The translations under genes and the position numbers were made by a program. Of a stretch of 24,795 nucleotides of DNA, positions 1 to 7,104 are shown in pieces. Below the pieces are notes generated by a model. It made no database searches. It worked only from the letters and a program-made list of their open reading frames with translations, and was not told where the DNA came from. Positions within the stretch are counted from its first letter, which is position 1. Every line of letters starts with the position of its first letter. Source of the stretch: Hermodarchaeum sp048939595. GTDB lineage: Archaea; Asgardarchaeota; Hermodarchaeia; Hermodarchaeales; Hermodarchaeaceae. The stretch lies in contig JBHLPI010000027.1 of assembly GCA_048939595.1 (NCBI GenBank), positions 1-24,795 of the forward strand. Reading direction: 5' to 3'.

Positions 1-240
1 GATGAAGAACAGAAAAATGTTGCAGAGGAAGTTATTAAGGAACTTGAAAAATCCGGTAAATATTCTAAGCCAATCGTAACGGCAATTGAACCCTTTGAAG
101 CTTTTTATGAAGCGGAAGATTATCATCAGAACTTCTTTGCGCGAAATCCCAACCAGGCCTATGTGCGAGCTGTAATTCCACCTAAACTGTCGAAACTCAA
201 AATAGGATTCGCGGAGAAATTGAAGAGCGACTTTGAATAA
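1..240 (+). CDS. msrA: Peptide methionine sulfoxide reductase MsrA, C-terminal part (5' end outside window)
   Basis: The first 80 codons are open from base 1 and end in TAA. They read as the C-terminal third of MsrA, which reduces methionine-S-sulfoxide in oxidised proteins. The stretch EPFEAFYEAEDYHQNFF (about residues 30-46 of the fragment) carries the conserved glutamate, aspartate, tyrosine and histidine of the family, and the tail AVIPPKLSKLK is also typical. The catalytic N-terminal GCFW motif lies upstream of the window. Many relatives have a resolving cysteine in NQxYC just before the tail; here the residue is valine (NQAYV), so this copy may recycle differently, but that needs the full protein. 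It converges on the leftward DUF362 gene with only about 25 bases between the two stops. Confidence 0.9.
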   Translation, partial: DEEQKNVAEEVIKELEKSGKYSKPIVTAIEPFEAFYEAEDYHQNFFARNPNQAYVRAVIPPKLSKLKIGFAEKLKSDFE

Positions 241-265
241 GCTAGTTGCCCTTTCGAATCAGTTA

Positions 266-1105
266 TCACTCTTGATGTTGGTTCTTAGGCTTAAGCTTGC
301 TAAAGGCCTGAGTGACCATTTGTTTGGGGCCTTCAATATCTCCGACGATGTTTATTTTCTTCAGGTTGATTTCGCCTAATTTTCGTTTTTGGGCTTCTTG
401 AAGCACGGGCATTTCGAGCGGATCGAAGCCCATCATGTGCATACCCACAGCCTCAACTGCAAATGCGTCCCTTCCAACGATGAGTCGGTCAGGGGATACT
501 GTGGTGCGTTTCTTTTTCCACCCAAGGAACGCATGAGTTGCATCGAGGACCGCTAGATCGATGCCGCCTACAGCTTCATACATATCCAGAAGAGCTGTGG
601 AGAGCCGGTTGTGGAATCGATGTTTCTTGGTATCGAGAATGAGTCCAAAGAGGTTTTTAATGACAAAGCCCATATTCATTAAATCTTCTAACCCGGCTTT
701 TTCATATCGGCGGGGGACATGAGTGCTGATGAGGGTTTTGGGTTGTAACAGTGTTTGGGAGAAGGGTATTTCTTCTCCGGCAACTTCGATTAACTGGGTT
801 TCTTTGTCCTGAGACAGATTGAAAGGCACAGCCCTTTCATTGTAACAATTGTTCCAGACCTCTAACCGTTTCAATCCGGGACCTGCTCTGCTGTCGGATT
901 CAGCAATTAGGAGCGCGGGGGCTTTATCGAAGGCTGCGATGATAGAAGTCACTGTCTTCACCGTGGAACAAATCCCCGTTTTGGGATTATAGATTCCAAC
1001 CTTTACAACGACTTTCCGATCTGGATTGTTGAGGTTATTTAGCCCCCCGATGGTGTCAATGGCCTTATCGAAGGAATCTGTGTTAACGACGGCAACAGTG
1101 GTCAT
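266..1105 (-). CDS. DUF362 domain protein
   Basis: The protein has about 279 residues. It resembles the DUF362 family, which often occurs near Fe-S proteins but has no settled biochemical role. Family-like blocks include VVKVGIYNPKTGICST near residue 35, a central VPRRYEKAGLEDLMNMGFVIKNLFG segment near 135-160, GGIDLAVLDATHAFLG near 180, and a C-terminal GRDAFAVEAVGMHMMGFDP. I see no CxxCxxCxxxC ferredoxin cluster, which some DUF362 proteins carry, so this is the single-domain form. I chose ATG at 1105 because the recognisable sequence starts there. A TTG at 1117 adds four residues; neither has a clear Shine-Dalgarno. It follows the GNAT gene by 14-26 bases and is probably cotranscribed with it. 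Confidence 0.75.
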   Translation of the reverse strand: MTTVAVVNTDSFDKAIDTIGGLNNLNNPDRKVVVKVGIYNPKTGICSTVKTVTSIIAAFDKAPALLIAESDSRAGPGLKRLEVWNNCYNERAVPFNLSQDKETQLIEVAGEEIPFSQTLLQPKTLISTHVPRRYEKAGLEDLMNMGFVIKNLFGLILDTKKHRFHNRLSTALLDMYEAVGGIDLAVLDATHAFLGWKKKRTTVSPDRLIVGRDAFAVEAVGMHMMGFDPLEMPVLQEAQKRKLGEINLKKINIVGDIEGPKQMVTQAFSKLKPKNQHQE

Positions 1106-1131
1106 CAGCTTAACCAACTAGCATTTGTGTC

Positions 1132-2073
1132 TTAGGCTGCTAAAGGTTTTTTGAGTATGATTTCGAACATTTGAAGTTCTGGTCGCATTTGTGCGAAGTT
1201 AATGGCAACGGGTGCGTTCGCTGAGAAGAAGAAGCTGGCTCGTAAGGGTGTATCACTCCAACCTGCTGCTTGCACTTCCTTGGCAATTTCGACCACTAAT
1301 CGCTTCCATGCATATTGGTAACCGGGTCTGATTGCGGTGAACCGCATTATAACCCGTGGTTTATCTGCGATGAGGAAGAGCTGATCAGGTTCAATTTTGA
1401 GTGGCGCACTGGCAGCGATTACTTTGTCTTTCTCAAAGAGAAGAACGGCATGGCCGTCTTTAAGTACTCGAGTTTTGAAATAACTCTCTCGGGCTTCTTC
1501 TGTTTGAAATTCCCCAGCAAGGGTTGGGTCCAGTTGTGAAATTTCATACAAGTATTTGAGGTCCTCGCTAGTAGCAACTCGACTCGTAAACACTGTGAGT
1601 TCTTTCTCTAGCTTCCAGTTACTTATCTCCTTAACAGTAAAATCGAGAACGTAACGATAAAGCCGCTCATCTTCTTCAAAGCCCTTCTTTTGCCAGTAGG
1701 TGAGCTGTTGTTCAGCGATTTTTGCTGTAAGAACAACGGTTGTCGCGATTTCTTCAGTTTCCTTCCTCTTTTTTAAGAAAGCGAATAAATCATCAAATAA
1801 CTTAGCTTGTACTTCAGGAGGAGCACCTGGCATAGTCCAAGGATATCCAATGTAGGTTCGCCCTTTTTCGCTGGTGGAATCCCGTGCCGTGATGTAGGCG
1901 AGGGGGTCGCCGTTTTCTGTTAGGGCATAGCGAGTCATTTTAGGATCGCGGCTCATGTTTCGAGCACGAATCTGCTCCGCCTGGACTGGGAGACCAGATG
2001 CTTCAGTGTATATTTTTGCTTGGATGTCTTCGAGCCCTTGGTCGAGCGCCCAGTGACGATATACGATTTTCAA
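1132..2073 (-). CDS. GNAT-family N-acetyltransferase-like protein, two-domain
   Basis: The product has 313 residues and looks like a tandem of two GNAT folds. The N-terminal half (about 1-150) has the strand and helix pattern ending in YWQKKGFEEDERLYRYVLDF, the typical final GNAT block. The second half (about 160-313) begins with the FTSRVATSEDLKYLYEI segment common to GNAT starts. Neither half has a crisp R/QxxGxG/A acetyl-CoA loop, so one or both may be degenerate, and the acceptor is unknown. The start is TTG. It is supported by GGAGATGAT (2079-2087), eight of nine bases of the ideal archaeal Shine-Dalgarno, five bases upstream. It is the first gene of a leftward pair with the DUF362 gene. 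Confidence 0.65.
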   Translation of the reverse strand: MKIVYRHWALDQGLEDIQAKIYTEASGLPVQAEQIRARNMSRDPKMTRYALTENGDPLAYITARDSTSEKGRTYIGYPWTMPGAPPEVQAKLFDDLFAFLKKRKETEEIATTVVLTAKIAEQQLTYWQKKGFEEDERLYRYVLDFTVKEISNWKLEKELTVFTSRVATSEDLKYLYEISQLDPTLAGEFQTEEARESYFKTRVLKDGHAVLLFEKDKVIAASAPLKIEPDQLFLIADKPRVIMRFTAIRPGYQYAWKRLVVEIAKEVQAAGWSDTPLRASFFFSANAPVAINFAQMRPELQMFEIILKKPLAA

Positions 2074-2078
2074 AAGGA

Positions 2079-2087
2079 ATCATCTCC
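2079..2087 (-). promoter_or_regulatory. Shine-Dalgarno that fixes the TTG start of the GNAT gene
   Basis: On the minus strand this reads GGAGATGAT, with the TTG starting five bases further on. Two ATGs overlapping or adjoining it are out of frame with the gene. The TTG is therefore the best-supported start. Confidence 0.7.
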
Positions 2088-2114
2088 ATTAAAACGAGCC
2101 CTCAATTATTCTCG

Positions 2115-2155
2115 CTTAATAAGAATATTAGTGCATTATGTAATATTTAATTCTT
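2115..2155 (-). promoter_or_regulatory. Probable archaeal promoter for the GNAT-DUF362 pair
   Basis: The 116 bases between argS and the GNAT gene are AT-rich. On the minus strand TTAAATAT at 2143-2150 fits a TATA box. A start point about 25 bases downstream (near 2120) would leave a leader of about 45 bases that contains the Shine-Dalgarno. A second AT-rich candidate, CTTATTAAG at 2115-2123, cannot be excluded. Confidence 0.35.
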
Positions 2156-2189
2156 GTCATATTAGACCATTAAGGGGGGGGGCGCTAGC

Positions 2190-4061
2190 CTAGATGCGCT
2201 CGAGGGGTTCAATTCCAAGAAGCTTGAGGGCATTGGAAAGAACTTGCCGACTTAGGTCAACAAGAAGTAACCGAGCGTTTTTGAGAGCAGTTGTGTCCGC
2301 TTTGAGGACCGGGCAATGATTGTAGAAGGAATTGAAAGCCACGCATAAGGCATAAGCATACTCAGCAAGATGGAAGAGCTCGATGCGGGTGCCCCAGACT
2401 TCACGACGTATTCCTTCAACGATTTCCAGAAGCAGGGCTGGGAACCGACCAAGGAGCTTGACGAGTTCAGTTTCGTAGGGATTTTTTAGGCTGCTGATTC
2501 GTGCTGTAGTTGGCGCGGCTTCTTTCTGGAGGATTGAGCAGGCTCTGGCGTGAGTGTACATCAGGTAGGGGGCGGCGTTGCCGTCGAAGTTGAGCATATC
2601 TTCCCATTTGAACACGATTTGTTTTTCGACTGCAACTTTGAGTAAGGAGTATCTAACTGCAGCGGATCCAACGGCTTCGGCGACTTGTCGGAGGAATTTT
2701 GTGTCAGCGTCGGGATTACGTTTTTTCACTTCTTTTCGGGCTCGGCGCGTGGCTTCTCGAATGATGTCGTCAGTGCTTTGATCGATCCAGGTCCCTTTTC
2801 TTCCGGAGATGCGAGTGCTGGGTAGGGTGACGAACTCGTAGGCGAGATGGTAGTAATTGGCTGATGCTTTCTTGTAGCCTAAAGTTTCTAGCGTAAGATA
2901 AACGGTTCGTTGTTCTTGGCTTTGGGGCATACCAATAACATTGTAGATGATGTCGGCAGGACGATAGTGGCCGGTTTCGCCTTGTTGAGTGGTGGTCCAA
3001 ATGACGTTGTCATGGGTTTTAGGGCTCTTGAATTGCTTGTATTTGAACGGGTCAGGTATGATGCCGAATTTCCAAAAGTGGAATACAATGTCTTTCCCTG
3101 TGTAGGTGGCTACACCATCGGAGCGGACCAAAACCTTCTCAGTATCTTTCAGTTGTTTGAATTCCTCGTAGGCACCTAGGTCTACAATGACGCACCCTGC
3201 CTTCTCACCTTTAGATGGACGTGATGCTGTCGGCGCTTTCATGATTTTCTGTAGACCTTCAGCAAACAGACCAGAATGGGCAATGTCACTTTCCCAAACT
3301 AACAGATCATGATGCACGTTTAGTCGGTCATGGGTCCTATGATGGGCTCGCAGCACTCTTTCAGACATCTTTCGGGCGGCAGAAGCCACTTCATTGTCTC
3401 CTTCTTCCATGAGCTTCAGGTATTGACGAACTTGAGTTTCATCATATTTTTCTTGGGCATCTACATAGAGTCGCCCAATTATCTGGTCATATTTTCCTTT
3501 GTATTTTGATGCATCCAAGTGCTTGAGGGCCCAGTAAGCGACGGCGATCTGGAGTCCTAAGTCATTGATATAATCCATCCGGGTAACATCGTAACCGACG
3601 GCTTCCATTAACCCAGACACGGCATCACCAAGGACGGCATTCCGAGCATGCCCAATATGCAATGGGTTGTTCGGATTCACGGCTGGATATTCCACAACTA
3701 CATGATTTCCCACAAATATCTTTGATTTTCCATACGAGGACCTATCAGCTTGAATTGCATCGACAACCAGACGGCGATACAGGATGATATTGATGTAGAA
3801 ATTAACATATGGACCCTGTGGGATAACTTGCTCAATCAGGGGAAACCGAATAGGATCAAAGACAGCAAGATCTTTGGCAATTTCCGCAGGACTTTTTTTA
3901 AGCTGCTGAGCTAGATGGAATGCGGCGGTGCAAGCCAAGTCCCCATGCTGTGGGTCACCGGGTATTTCGAGATACCTGCTGAGATCTTGCCCACTTGCTA
4001 AATGAAGGGCTTCTATGACTTGTTTTCGAAATTCTGCCCAGGGATTTTTGACTTTCACCAT
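2190..4061 (-). CDS. argS: Arginyl-tRNA synthetase
   Basis: This 623-residue class I synthetase charges tRNA-Arg with arginine in the cytoplasm. The order is an N-terminal Add-1 tRNA-binding domain (about 1-115, with DPQHGDLACTAAFHLA), the catalytic core with PLHIGHARN (HIGH at 135-138), a KMSKS-equivalent loop ISGRKGT at about 418-424, and a C-terminal DALR helical anticodon-binding domain (about 495-623). A lysine before HIGH is absent (VNPNNPLHIGH), as in many ArgRS that rely on a KMSK-loop lysine. The length is normal. The start is ATG with only a weak upstream site. The stop is TAG. The gene is divergent from a tRNA-Arg gene about 130 bases away, which supports the call. Confidence 0.97.
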   Translation of the reverse strand: MVKVKNPWAEFRKQVIEALHLASGQDLSRYLEIPGDPQHGDLACTAAFHLAQQLKKSPAEIAKDLAVFDPIRFPLIEQVIPQGPYVNFYINIILYRRLVVDAIQADRSSYGKSKIFVGNHVVVEYPAVNPNNPLHIGHARNAVLGDAVSGLMEAVGYDVTRMDYINDLGLQIAVAYWALKHLDASKYKGKYDQIIGRLYVDAQEKYDETQVRQYLKLMEEGDNEVASAARKMSERVLRAHHRTHDRLNVHHDLLVWESDIAHSGLFAEGLQKIMKAPTASRPSKGEKAGCVIVDLGAYEEFKQLKDTEKVLVRSDGVATYTGKDIVFHFWKFGIIPDPFKYKQFKSPKTHDNVIWTTTQQGETGHYRPADIIYNVIGMPQSQEQRTVYLTLETLGYKKASANYYHLAYEFVTLPSTRISGRKGTWIDQSTDDIIREATRRARKEVKKRNPDADTKFLRQVAEAVGSAAVRYSLLKVAVEKQIVFKWEDMLNFDGNAAPYLMYTHARACSILQKEAAPTTARISSLKNPYETELVKLLGRFPALLLEIVEGIRREVWGTRIELFHLAEYAYALCVAFNSFYNHCPVLKADTTALKNARLLLVDLSRQVLSNALKLLGIEPLERI

Positions 4062-4150
4062 TATCTGAATCCTATTGAGATAACGCCGAGTCAGCCTTTT
4101 CTCTTTTTCGTCAGGTTATTCATTGCCTAAAACATCAAAAACAGGAACGA

Positions 4151-4186
4151 AACGATTAAAATAGGTGAGGCTATAACTCGCCTGTT
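4151..4186 (+). promoter_or_regulatory. Probable promoter of tRNA-Arg
   Basis: CGAAACGATTAAAATA at 4149-4163 looks like a BRE followed by a TATA box (TTAAAATA at 4156-4163). The tRNA starts about 32 bases after the box, leaving room for a short leader. The same AT stretch reads TATTTTAA on the other strand and could also serve argS. Confidence 0.45.
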
Positions 4187-4194
4187 TCTAATGT

Positions 4195-4270
4195 GGGCCC
4201 GTGGCCAAGTGGATACGGCGACAGGCTTCGGACCTGTAGATCCGGGGTTCAAATCCCTGCGGGCCCGCCA
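4195..4270 (+). tRNA. tRNA-Arg, anticodon TCG
   Basis: A full cloverleaf can be drawn. The acceptor GGGCCCG (4195-4201) pairs with CGGGCCC (4260-4266). The D-stem is GCC/GGC (4204-4206 with 4217-4219). The anticodon stem is ACAGG/CCTGT with loop CTTCGGA. The T-stem is CGGGG/CCCTG with loop TTCAAAT. The anticodon TCG (4228-4230) reads CGA and, by wobble, other CGN arginine codons. The discriminator is G at 4267, and CCA is encoded (4268-4270). No intron is present. The D-loop contains adenines compatible with the A20 arginine identity element. It is divergent from argS. Confidence 0.96.
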
Positions 4271-4280
4271 TTTCTTACTC

Positions 4281-4306
4281 AATTTTTTATTACTTACTCC
4301 GTAAGT
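4281..4306 (+). terminator. Probable tRNA terminator
   Basis: A run of six T (4283-4288) lies 13 bases after the tRNA CCA, the usual archaeal T-rich stop signal. It is followed by a small perfect inverted repeat, ACTTAC-TCC-GTAAGT (4292-4306), which sits after the T-run rather than before it. The rest of 4307-4481 shows no convincing gene. Confidence 0.5.
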
Positions 4307-4481
4307 GCCCCTCTGATTGTTAGTGGATTCATGGTTTGTAAAGACGCCTATTTTCAGTAGTCAGTGAATCTTATGGAGCTTGCCCTAATTTTGCACATAT
4401 ACTTTGTATACATGCACCTAAACATAATGAAGGACGCGTACTGGAGGCAATTCTTGGGTAGTTGTGATGGCAACGTTTACA

Positions 4482-5582
4482 CTACTTAATCGGCTTAAAT
4501 CGGCTCTGCAGCTTCTTCAAGACCTGTGGGAGAGTAGTGTATTCCATTGAGGATGGAGGAAGTCGATGAGGTTCAAAGGGCCCATGTCGACGGAGATAAT
4601 CGGTAACATACATACATTGGTCTCGGGTAAAGTCCCAAGCGGGATCATCAAAGACATCAATGGGTTCTGTCAATACACCGTTTTTCATGCTGAATGCGAG
4701 GCCAGTGATGCGTGGGGGACCGTCAAATCGTGTGCATTGGGAAAAATGGAGTGGTACAGGCATAAGTGGTCCATTGTGGCTGCCTCGCATCCAACCGGTT
4801 ACAAGATGACCGAGTGCAAAGCCTTCGAGAACTTCGCCCGTTGCAGGAAATCCACTTTGAGCACGAACGATGGCTGCAGGGTCATCTTTGCCGACGTATT
4901 TGCCGGCGACCGCATAGAGTTTTTCTGTTGAAATGACTGCGCCTATCCCTCGGGATTCGTCTTTGGAATAAACGCGTTTGATGACGTAATCCTCGGTCGA
5001 ACCGATGAGGGCAAGAAGGTCATAGGTTTCAGTAGGGGTTTCTAACTTGACCATTTTGTTGTTCTTGATGTCAAAGACCTCGAAAATGAAGCCATCATGC
5101 ATCTTTGGGTCAATGATAAGTCCCGCAGTATTGAAAGGGTCGGCGAAAATGCGATAAATGGGATAGTTGTAGGCTCCGGGGGCAGTTTTATCCGCTGTAA
5201 AGGCAACAAAGGGTTCAGCAGGGCGTTCTTCAAACTCCATCTCCGCTACTCCAGGACCCATTCCACGGACATTGCCACTGAAAGCTTCTTTCAGGATGTC
5301 CTGTCCAGCCCCGTACAAACCACGTTCTTTCGCATTTTCAGCACCTTTCATGAGGGCATCAAACGCGGTTTTATGGATTTCTTCATCGTCAACTCCTCGG
5401 GTATGGGTCATCAATATCTCACTATCATCACCTGCATTCCAGATCTTGTAGTCTATGATAAGTCCGGATTGATGGGCTTCATCGATAGTTTGACAGATGA
5501 CATCTGTTGTCACATCACAGGTTCGGATGTGACCACCAATACTTCCGATATCGGCTTTAATTAGGGTGACAGTAATTTTCAC
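4482..5582 (-). CDS. fbp: Fructose-1,6-bisphosphate aldolase/phosphatase (class V, bifunctional)
   Basis: This archaeal gluconeogenic enzyme condenses dihydroxyacetone phosphate and glyceraldehyde-3-phosphate and then dephosphorylates the fructose-1,6-bisphosphate to fructose-6-phosphate. The N-terminus MKITVTLIKADIGSIGGH is the family signature. Counted from the GTG at 5582, the protein has 366 residues. The known catalytic pair then falls at Tyr229 and Lys232 (KYVGKDDP), with metal-binding Asp11, His18, Asp52, Asp53, Asp233 and Asp234 in register, Tyr90 nearby, and the C-terminal block WMRGSHNGPLMPVP. This register is the reason for choosing 5582. A GTG nine bases upstream (5591) overlaps the Shine-Dalgarno AGGTGGAG and would add three residues. 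The stop is TAG. It appears monocistronic with its own promoter. Confidence 0.97.
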   Translation of the reverse strand: MKITVTLIKADIGSIGGHIRTCDVTTDVICQTIDEAHQSGLIIDYKIWNAGDDSEILMTHTRGVDDEEIHKTAFDALMKGAENAKERGLYGAGQDILKEAFSGNVRGMGPGVAEMEFEERPAEPFVAFTADKTAPGAYNYPIYRIFADPFNTAGLIIDPKMHDGFIFEVFDIKNNKMVKLETPTETYDLLALIGSTEDYVIKRVYSKDESRGIGAVISTEKLYAVAGKYVGKDDPAAIVRAQSGFPATGEVLEGFALGHLVTGWMRGSHNGPLMPVPLHFSQCTRFDGPPRITGLAFSMKNGVLTEPIDVFDDPAWDFTRDQCMYVTDYLRRHGPFEPHRLPPSSMEYTTLPQVLKKLQSRFKPIK

Positions 5583-5635
5583 AGGCTCCACCTACAAAGT
5601 ACAACTTCGTGTCAGGTATTGATGTGCAACACGTT

Positions 5636-5672
5636 GAAGGCAGATTATCTTATCATTATTAAATAATTTGGT
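5636..5672 (-). promoter_or_regulatory. Probable promoter of fbp
   Basis: On the minus strand TTATTTAA (5659-5666) preceded by CCAAA forms a plausible TATA and BRE pair in the 139-base gap upstream of fbp. A start near 5636 gives a leader of about 54 bases that includes AGGTGGAG. Confidence 0.45.
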
Positions 5673-5730
5673 TTGTTAGTACACGAAATTCTGAATCGAA
5701 CACTAAAGTTCTGTAGAATCAATCAGAATT

Positions 5731-6249
5731 CTAGGTGTGCAGTTCTTTTAGGTATCTGCGGCTCAATTCAACATAGACCTTCCAATTGGCATCTAATTCC
5801 ATAAGGTCAGCACGAGTTAGAGTGCGGACAACCTTTCCTGGCACCCCAAGAACAAGGCTTTCGGGAGGTATTTTTTTCCCTGGAGTGATGACACTTCCTG
5901 CGCCAATGATAGAGTGATGTCCGATGTGAACCTCGTTAAGAATGACCACCCCAATACCCACGAGGACATTATCACCGATTGTACAGCCATGTGCAACGGA
6001 ATTGTGTCCCAAGGTGACACGATTGCCAATCTGTGTAGGAAATCGCAGATCACAATGAACTGTGCAATTATCTTGGATGCTTGAATCTGTACCAATGGAG
6101 ATGGTGTTATAATCCGCACGTATCACGGCGTGTTCCCATACGCTACTTCTAGCGCCAATGGTTGCAGCGCCGATGACCGAAGCACGAGGTGAAATGTAGG
6201 CATCCTTGGCGATTTCGGGTTTCTTGTCTTTGTAGGAAATAATGGTCAT
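5731..6249 (-). CDS. Gamma-carbonic-anhydrase-like hexapeptide-repeat protein
   Basis: The protein has 172 residues and a left-handed beta-helix built of hexapeptide repeats (for example SVIGAATIGARSSVWE, then TIGDNVLVGIGVVI). It belongs to the YrdA/PaaY/gamma-CA group of trimeric proteins. Three histidines sit where gamma-class carbonic anhydrases bind metal: His65 (TVHCD), and His82 and His87 (LGHNSVAHG). The C-terminal helix KVYVELSRRYLKEL is also typical. Carbonic anhydrase activity is plausible, but PaaY-type members act as thioesterases on CoA esters, which would fit the CoA-ester genes upstream. The start ATG has a strong GGAGGT site. It follows the activase gene by 51 bases, so it may be the last gene of that run. 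The stop is TAG. Confidence 0.88.
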   Translation of the reverse strand: MTIISYKDKKPEIAKDAYISPRASVIGAATIGARSSVWEHAVIRADYNTISIGTDSSIQDNCTVHCDLRFPTQIGNRVTLGHNSVAHGCTIGDNVLVGIGVVILNEVHIGHHSIIGAGSVITPGKKIPPESLVLGVPGKVVRTLTRADLMELDANWKVYVELSRRYLKELHT

Positions 6250-6300
6250 GAGTTCACTACCTCCGTATCTGAGCTGGATGGTTTCGTCATCCCATAACTG

Positions 6301-7092
6301 TTACTCATTCACTTGACCTAAAGCGAGTATAGCAGCTCCTAGCGCGCCAGTGTATTGCGGATCTTCTGGAACCCATAACTTAGTGTGGAGTTCTTGTCCC
6401 AGGTAGTGGCAGAATCCGGGATTGAGGGCGACGCCACCGGTGATGGCGACAGGTGGTTTAACTCCGACTCGTTGGGTGAGGGTGGCGATTTTGTTAGCCA
6501 TGGCTTTGTGTACTCCAGCGGCGATGTCTGCGGGGTTATCACCTGCGCCAATACGACCTATTACTTCACTTTCAGCGAATACCGTACATGTACTGCTGAT
6601 GATGGATGGAGTCTTAGCTTTGAGTGAGAGGGGACCTAATTCGTTGATTGGGAGTTCAAGGACTTGGGCCATCACTTCAAGGAACCGACCTGTGCCTGCA
6701 CTACATTTGTCATTGAGTTCAAAATCAGTCGGCCGCCCGTCCTCACCGATGCGGATAACCTTTGAGTCTTGTCCACCGACATCGATGAGTGTCTTGATAT
6801 CAGGATTTAGGCTATGAACTCCTACGCTATGGCAGGTAATTTCGGTTACAGATTTCATAGCGTTTTGGGCTTGACGGCGCCCATATCCTGTACTGATTGC
6901 TGGTATTCTAGTCAAATCCTGCTGAGAGGCGGAGGCTAGCTCATCGAGGCAGCGTTGCACTGATTTCTGTGCGGAGGCGCCCGTGGCTAAAAGATAGTGA
7001 GCAAGTACTGTCTGGTTTCTGTCTAAAAGTACTGCTTTGGTGGTGGTGGATCCCACATCGATACCTATGCCGAGTTTCGATTCGTTGACCAC
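6301..7092 (-). CDS. CoA-substrate enzyme activase (BadF/BadG/HgdC type)
   Basis: This 263-residue protein belongs to the ASKHA ATPases that dimerise around one [4Fe-4S] cluster and drive single electrons into 2-hydroxyacyl-CoA dehydratases or benzoyl-CoA-type reductases at the cost of ATP. The phosphate-binding loops are GIDVGSTTTKAV (10-21) and DVGGQDSK (104-111). The bridging cluster ligands are Cys130 (NDKCSAGTGRF) and Cys169 (SSTCTVFAESEV). The adenosine motif is ITGGVALN near 218. The length is normal for HgdC. The start is GTG, 12 bases after the stop of the preceding dehydratase subunit, with no strong Shine-Dalgarno, suggesting translational coupling. The partner subunits are immediately upstream. 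Confidence 0.95.
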   Translation of the reverse strand: MVNESKLGIGIDVGSTTTKAVLLDRNQTVLAHYLLATGASAQKSVQRCLDELASASQQDLTRIPAISTGYGRRQAQNAMKSVTEITCHSVGVHSLNPDIKTLIDVGGQDSKVIRIGEDGRPTDFELNDKCSAGTGRFLEVMAQVLELPINELGPLSLKAKTPSIISSTCTVFAESEVIGRIGAGDNPADIAAGVHKAMANKIATLTQRVGVKPPVAITGGVALNPGFCHYLGQELHTKLWVPEDPQYTGALGAAILALGQVNE

Positions 7093-7104
7093 GGTTATCG
7101 GCTC

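Noticed and set aside
4292..4306. Hairpin ACTTAC-TCC-GTAAGT as an fbp terminator
   Set aside because: On the fbp strand it is followed by A-rich, not T-rich, sequence and lies about 175 bases past the stop. It is noted only with the tRNA terminator.
4413..4500. Short plus-strand frames after the tRNA (about 25 codons each)
   Set aside because: They lack a well-placed ribosome site and partly overlap the fbp 3' end antisense. No conserved motif is visible.
4566..4931. A 121-codon plus-strand open frame opposite fbp
   Set aside because: It is wholly antisense to the conserved fbp gene, has no Shine-Dalgarno, and its translation resembles no family I know. Similar long frames lie opposite other genes here.
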